A stretch of DNA of 64,000 bases from Oxytricha trifallax (taxonomy: Eukaryota > Ciliophora > Spirotrichea > Sporadotrichida > Oxytrichidae): positions 1 to 64,000 of the forward strand of contig ARYC01000835.1 in the NCBI GenBank assembly GCA_000711775.1. The letters are read 5' to 3'. This document shows positions 58,884 through 64,000 of the stretch, piece by piece. The notes under the pieces were generated by a model. It worked only from the letters and a program-made list of their open reading frames with translations. It searched no databases and had not been told where the DNA came from. A program made the position numbers and the translations under genes. How positions within the stretch are numbered: position 1 is the first letter of the stretch; each line of letters opens with the position of its first letter.

Positions 58884-60186
58884 TTCTATGTAAAATATTA
58901 AATAATTTTTTGATAATTTAATTGATAATAACATGACAGTTTTAATATTGTAAATTCATTAGATTTTATAATTCAATTTTAACTTGAAAATTCATAATTT
59001 AAATTTTTTATTTAAAATATTTATAACTTAAAAAATGATTTTTATTAGGAAAATTTGGAAGTAAAATATTTATAAGCATATTATAAATTATGAATTATTA
59101 TTATTATCTATTTCATTTGAACCAATCATTATAATTAAAAGGAAAATGTCATCCTAGAATAGAAAATTTGCATACATATAATTTATATTCATAAAATTTT
59201 TATAATTGCACTATTTTAATAATTTAAATACACAAAAAGATGCTTTAATACAAATGGGCTATCACAAATTATATTAGTATCTCAACGAATAATCTGATTA
59301 ATAAATAAATTTGAAGTTGCCCGAGCCTACTAGACTTAACATACATTAAACGGACACATATTCTCATTACTCTCAAATATAGTGCTCTTACAGTATTTGT
59401 AAAAATTAAATGAGTATATAATTAAATGTACTAAACTAATTTAGTATGTCACAGCTTTATGTGAGTAGGGAAAATATACACCTTAGTGAATGAGTGGTAT
59501 ACAGGGGGACGGATAGTTGTGAGGTGAATGGGACATAGGGAATTGCATATTTAATTAACGAATGTGTTGATCAAAAATAGAAAAAAGCACTTTCTTGTAA
59601 AAGATTCATTTAAGAATATGAATTTAGGGGCAAGTTATTTCTAATTTTGTAAAAATCACAATAAGGTTAGCATTATGAGAATTGCCTTGAAACCTTCATT
59701 CGAAGCATATGAATTGAATATTAACACTATTAAATTGTTTTTATTGATTTTTTAATTGCATCGCTTGCAGGGAAGAGATAGATAAAAACTTACTATAATG
59801 GAAATTAATATAACCTACCTTAAATTTGAAAGCATTATCAGCTTGTATTTAATTGAAAAATTTTACAGTCAAGTTAAAGTGACACAGTGTTTAAGTTCGA
59901 ACCTCATATTTGCTTTTGCAATTATTAAAAAATAATAATTAGTAATATTAAAAAAATATTTTAATTTTAAATTTTTGATTAGATCAGACTTATCAATCAC
60001 ATAATAATAAAAAACTACTAACATAAATTTTTATTATTAATTTTACAATTTATATTTATAATATGTTCAATAAAAATTATAAATTTAATAATTCCATAAG
60101 GTTGAAAATTTATTTATTTAACAATAGTAGTAGACTATCCCAAAGTAATTTAATAATAATAAAAATCAGAAACTTAAGTATTTTAT
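58884..60186. other. 1.3 kb without a recognised gene
   Basis: Mostly AT-rich. A less AT-rich patch at about 59440-59560 holds G runs but no open frame with coding character and no RNA fold that I can support. Confidence 0.5.
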
Positions 60187-63185
60187 ATGGAAAGTTCCTC
60201 AAGCCAAAGCACACAAGGAATTGATACACCCAAAGTGCAAACTCCTTCATCGGGTGACTTCTCAATATCCCCATCACCTATCTAGTTACCACCCCCAATT
60301 ATTGGAAATCCTGAGCCCTACCAATTCCTTAACGCCAATTCACAAGCTTTGGTCAATGATGTATTTTTTGCCAATATCTAAAATCGTCAATTGCAAAACA
60401 AATACCTCAATTCATTCATTCAGTCAAACATGCACTTTTAGATGAACTAACAGCACTATCACGATCCAATCACAAATGAAAAACTGCAAGAGTCTTTCTA
60501 AATTGCTGAAGTATTAGCAGACAAACTTTACAAAAAGTACCAAGGGACTTTACAGCGATTTGACTAAGACGACTCTAAGCCTGACTTGTACATATCAAGA
60601 GATTTTTTGACAAGAGAACAACAATAACAAAATTATAAACGCTTGCACAGTTCTATCAACAATTCAATGAAACTATACTAGAACACGTCACTTTACCAGT
60701 CATACCTTTTATTTGGGATGCCTCCCAACTTGACTGAGACAGAAAAACAAATCTTGAAGTCAGAGCTCCCATTATTTGAAAGAAGTGCCAATGAGTAACC
60801 TAATCCTCCACCTCAGCAAAATTCTCCAGTCTAATCTAATCTTTTGCCTTAAGCTATGAACAATAGCTAGAATAGCTCAGGCGACAATTCTCAACAGATG
60901 TTTGGAGACAGTGGGGCCTTTAATCAGAACCAAAATGATTAGAGAGAGTTCAATCAAAATTAATAAATCAACAATTATCACAATTGTAATTTTTATGTAA
61001 TTTAATGTAAATGCTAAGAAACAGATATATTTAGCACTGATTTCAAAATTAAAGATAAAATCCTTTTTGCATAATTTTGAGTATAACTTTAATGGTTTTT
61101 TTATACTTATTAATTGTTTAAATTTTTATAAAAATTAACTAATTTAATGCTATATTATTTAATCAAGATTCGAGAAGAATTTTAAATTTACAAGAGCATA
61201 TCTTTTCAGAAATTAAAGTTTAATGACGCCAAGAATATAATATTTTAATATTTAATGAATTTATTAAGTTAATCTCCAAATGATCGCAAAACTAATTTTT
61301 AAATTGATTTAATATATTTAATAACTTCATCTCTATTTATATTTACTTATGATAAATTCATATTATATTAAGTCGTATTTTAAATAAATAGAAAAAAAAA
61401 TAATTGAGTATATATTGAATTTTAAAATTAAAAACATATCTTTTTGAATAGAGAATAAATCTAAAATTGCTCTCATAATATAATAAGAGAGATTATCGTA
61501 TTATTTTAATAATAATGATGAACTACTATTGCTTTTTATAAACTTACCTGTCATAATTGTATGTATATAGTTTATCTTTTCAACGAGCAAAATGTAACCA
61601 AAGCATAGAATCCCCACAAAATGTTGCCACTTTAAATGATTTTATTTATCAAATCTTCTGTTGTTTGTAGCCTATATCTGTGATTTACTAGCTAATAGTA
61701 TATCCATCAAAATAGAATAAATTATAGCTTTTTCAAATAACTGAATGTTAAAATGAGAGGATCCTATGTATGCTTCATTTATTTGTTTTACTTTGTAATT
61801 CAACGAAAGAATTTTACATAAATAATCAATTTTAAATATCTAAATGATTAACCACAATAGAATCTAAATGGGCAAGAATTATAAAAGTTATCAAATAATC
61901 TCCACCATCTCAAACCTTATGCTCGTAATTTTTAGTTCATATTAATTTTTTATTATTAATTAATTAAAATTTACTAATTAATTATATAGATTAATTTATA
62001 ATGAATACTATATATAATTAATAAAATAGTTTTTATGAAATTAAAACAATAATTTACTATAGATATGTTTAAGTATAATTTAAATAATAAAAATTATTGT
62101 ATTTAATTTGAATTATAAAATTGAATATAATTAATATTATGAATATATAAATTGAACTTTTATTTTTCTGGTAATATAAACCTAACTAAACAAGAAATTA
62201 TAATTAATTATCAAAACAATCATAAAGTTAAGACCAAATGTAAAATAACTCAAACGCTTTTAATGATGACGAATCTCAACAGAATCCAAATTAATTATCA
62301 CATCATCGGGAGCCTCGTAAATTCGAGGATGAATACAACAGCTCAAGGAGTGGCAGAGCTGTACGCCATTTAGATAAAGAGGAACAAAAAATGATGTACA
62401 ATACTTTTAACTCTCAAATGGCAAAACTTCAAAACGCAAATCCCTTCATAGACTCTTCTGCATTATCTAACATGTTCCACATACTAAGATAAACTCCACC
62501 AATGACAAAGTAGACAGAGAATAAGTTTAAGTAAGTCTACAGGCAAGCCAGGAGAAGATCCCGAACATTGAAGAGAGAGTATCCCAAGTTAACTGCTCAC
62601 GATTACCCCACTATTGAAGGATGGTCTCTTCCTCAATAATTAACCAACTCACAATAAGACCAAGCATTTGAAAGTGTTGAAAAAATGATGGTAGTCAAGC
62701 CTGACAAGGCCATTATTGAATAAGCTCTTAAAGAGCAATATAAATTGTTTATCAACAACAACAAAGGGCTCTCCCAAGATCAAGATGAATTTTTGAGACG
62801 CAATCCTCCATTAGACAAAATTGTATTTAAGCCAAGAAAGCCTGGATAACCAAGACCATAGACTCCTGAGGAGAGTGACTTTACCGAGTATGACTCTTAA
62901 GAGTCTTTTGGAGATATCAGTCTTGGACCGCTGTCCTAAAAATCAACTCCACAGCAGCCCATTAATTCTCAATTCAGCTTCAATCCACAGCAGAGAGACA
63001 ACTATGGTGTAAATCTCTAAAATTCTTAGTAGTTTGCTGGAGGAGACCTCAACAATCTTAATAAAAAAAATACTTCTTATATTACTTAGAATTATATTAT
63101 CATAAATAAATGTATGTGTTAGGAGTTAGATGATTTTAAGTCTGAAAATAAAATCAATGAGAGAATTATATATGCTAAGTTTTGA
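60187..63185 (+). CDS. Ser/Gln/Asn-rich protein, unknown
   Basis: ATG 60187 gives MESSSSQSTQGIDTPKVQTP. A helical segment follows (LQESFQIAEVLADKLYKKYQ, RDFLTREQQQQNYKRLHSSI, PPNLTETEKQILKSELPLFE), then Gln/Asn-rich sequence to 60964. After the 1.33-kb IES it continues LSHHREPRKFEDEYNSSRSG, FKQVYRQARRRSRTLKREYP, KLTAHDYPTIEGW and a Pro/Gln/Ser-rich end. TGA 63183-63185 is taken as the stop, but the last 30 codons are AT-rich and a further segment may exist. No domain recognised; the two helical parts could be a protein-binding module. Confidence 0.7.
60957..62287. other. Long IES, pointer AAATTAAT (1,331 bp)
   Basis: AAATTAAT at 60957-60964 and 62288-62295. Excision joins FNQNQ to LSHHREPRKF in frame. 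The insert is AT-rich, without TBE ends or a recognised ORF. Confidence 0.82.
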
Positions 63186-63874
63186 AATATTTTCCCATTC
63201 CCTTTATAGTGTGTTTGAATTTTTGAATAGTTTAAATGTATTATATAATTTCAATCAGAAAGAATCCAAACATATATGATAAAATGCATATCTTTCATTA
63301 ACAGGATATTTAATCGTTATAATAATTATTATAGTAATTTAATTATTATTACAGCAGTTTATATAATCTCAACAAGATACATTTTAACTTTAATAATTTA
63401 CATTGGCTTTGAAAATTCTTAAAATCATATCAAATGAATTATAATTTAAATTTCGATTTTTGGAGGAGGTGCTATTCACACATATGAATTTTAAACTTTT
63501 ATTTTTCCTAATAAATGCCCCTTAAATTTCAAAATATAATTGTTAATAAATAAGAAAGGATTTATTAGTAAAAAAAAGAGACATATTTCAATTCATTTTT
63601 AGATAAAACAATACTTAAAACATAAAAATTAATTTAATAAGGCTTAAAAACCTTATTTTATAAAATGTGAAAAGATTTTATTTTTTTAACCTAAAATTTC
63701 ATTCATATAATTTAGTTTTAATAGTAATTTATTTTTAATATTATTTTAACAATTTATACTACAAAAAAATTACCATAATTATGTTAATGAAAAGTAAAAA
63801 TGTTAGCTTTTTATGGGACTTCTATAGAGTTAAAATATTGTAGATTTATATTAAATATTATTAGTATTTGTTTG
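63186..63874. other. AT-rich stretch without a recognised gene
   Basis: Nothing recognised before the last NAP1 segment. Confidence 0.5.
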
Positions 63875-63977
63875 AGATGAAGAAGACCAACCAAAGCCAA
63901 AGAAGAAGGCAGGCAAGAAGGGAGCAGACGCCGCCGGAGCAGCTGCTGCAGGCCAACAAGAATGCAAATAACAGTGA
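63875..63977 (+). CDS. NAP1: NAP1, last coding segment
   Basis: Begins with pointer AGATGAAGAA (63875-63884), identical to 51432-51441. The join reads HSDEEDQPKPKKKAGKKGAD and AAGAAAAGQQECKQQ, then TGA 63975-63977. The CKQQ end is the hallmark C-terminus of NAP1 proteins, so the assignment does not rest on the pointer alone. The GC-rich Ala codons also stand out from the surrounding AT-rich DNA. It lies 12.4 kb from the main block, in the same orientation. Confidence 0.93.
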
Positions 63978-64000
63978 CACTCTATATGTTTAATTCAGAC

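Noticed and set aside
59880..59930. Possible tRNA T-loop (GTTCGAAC).
   Set aside because: The flanking bases do not pair into a T-stem and no acceptor or anticodon arm is found upstream.

Overview
The window looks like germline (micronuclear) DNA of a spirotrich ciliate of the Oxytricha/Stylonychia group. Three things in the sequence say so. First, long reading frames appear only when TAA and TAG are read as glutamine and TGA alone as stop. Second, protein-coding segments (MDSs) are broken by short AT-rich inserts (IESs) bounded by direct repeats ('pointers'); removing the insert plus one repeat restores a conserved protein in frame. Third, the window carries telomere-bearing (TBE) transposons whose ends are C4A4 telomere repeats. 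The species name (Oxytricha trifallax is the best candidate) is an inference. No macronuclear telomere additions and no rRNA or tRNA genes were recognised.

Layout. 1-1223 is the end of one TBE, inserted inside a gene read leftward from about 2955. 2990-6061 holds two short secreted-protein genes in pieces. Then follow a SPOUT RNA methyltransferase (6471-7793), a two-pass membrane protein (8018-9277), a large Sec7-domain ARF-GEF (9652-15895) and a P4 lipid flippase with a very long charged tail (16269-23698). From 23.9 to 34.7 kb lies a scrambled DPH2 (diphthamide synthesis) gene in three blocks, one of them inverted. Between its blocks sit a Gln-rich gene, a small gene and one complete 4.07-kb TBE with 78-bp inverted repeats, an ATT target duplication and three decayed ORFs. 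After it come a histidine-phosphatase gene (34781-36465), an unknown, possibly mitochondrial protein (37345-38904), an inverted, scrambled TauE/SafE-type membrane protein (38999-40895), an unknown gene (41041-41994), an LMBR1-like membrane protein (42433-45764), a PH-domain protein (45909-47002) and a SET-domain methyltransferase (47120-49965). A NAP1 histone chaperone starts at 50167, but its last coding segment, with the classic CKQQ end, lies 12.4 kb away at 63875-63977. Four other genes fill that gap: an acidic protein, two Gln-rich proteins and a TRAF-zinc-finger/UIM protein, plus a Ser/Gln-rich gene carrying a 1.33-kb IES.

How it works together. The genes are ordinary housekeeping and trafficking genes, not an operon. 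What links them is architecture: each must be rebuilt during macronuclear development by cutting at pointers, and two need inversions. Whole genes are nested between segments of DPH2 and NAP1, a layered arrangement previously described in Oxytricha as 'Russian doll' genes. The TBE transposase is the enzyme class known to take part in such elimination. The main value of the window is a set of more than 25 explicit pointer junctions, most of them tested here by whether the joined protein stays in frame.
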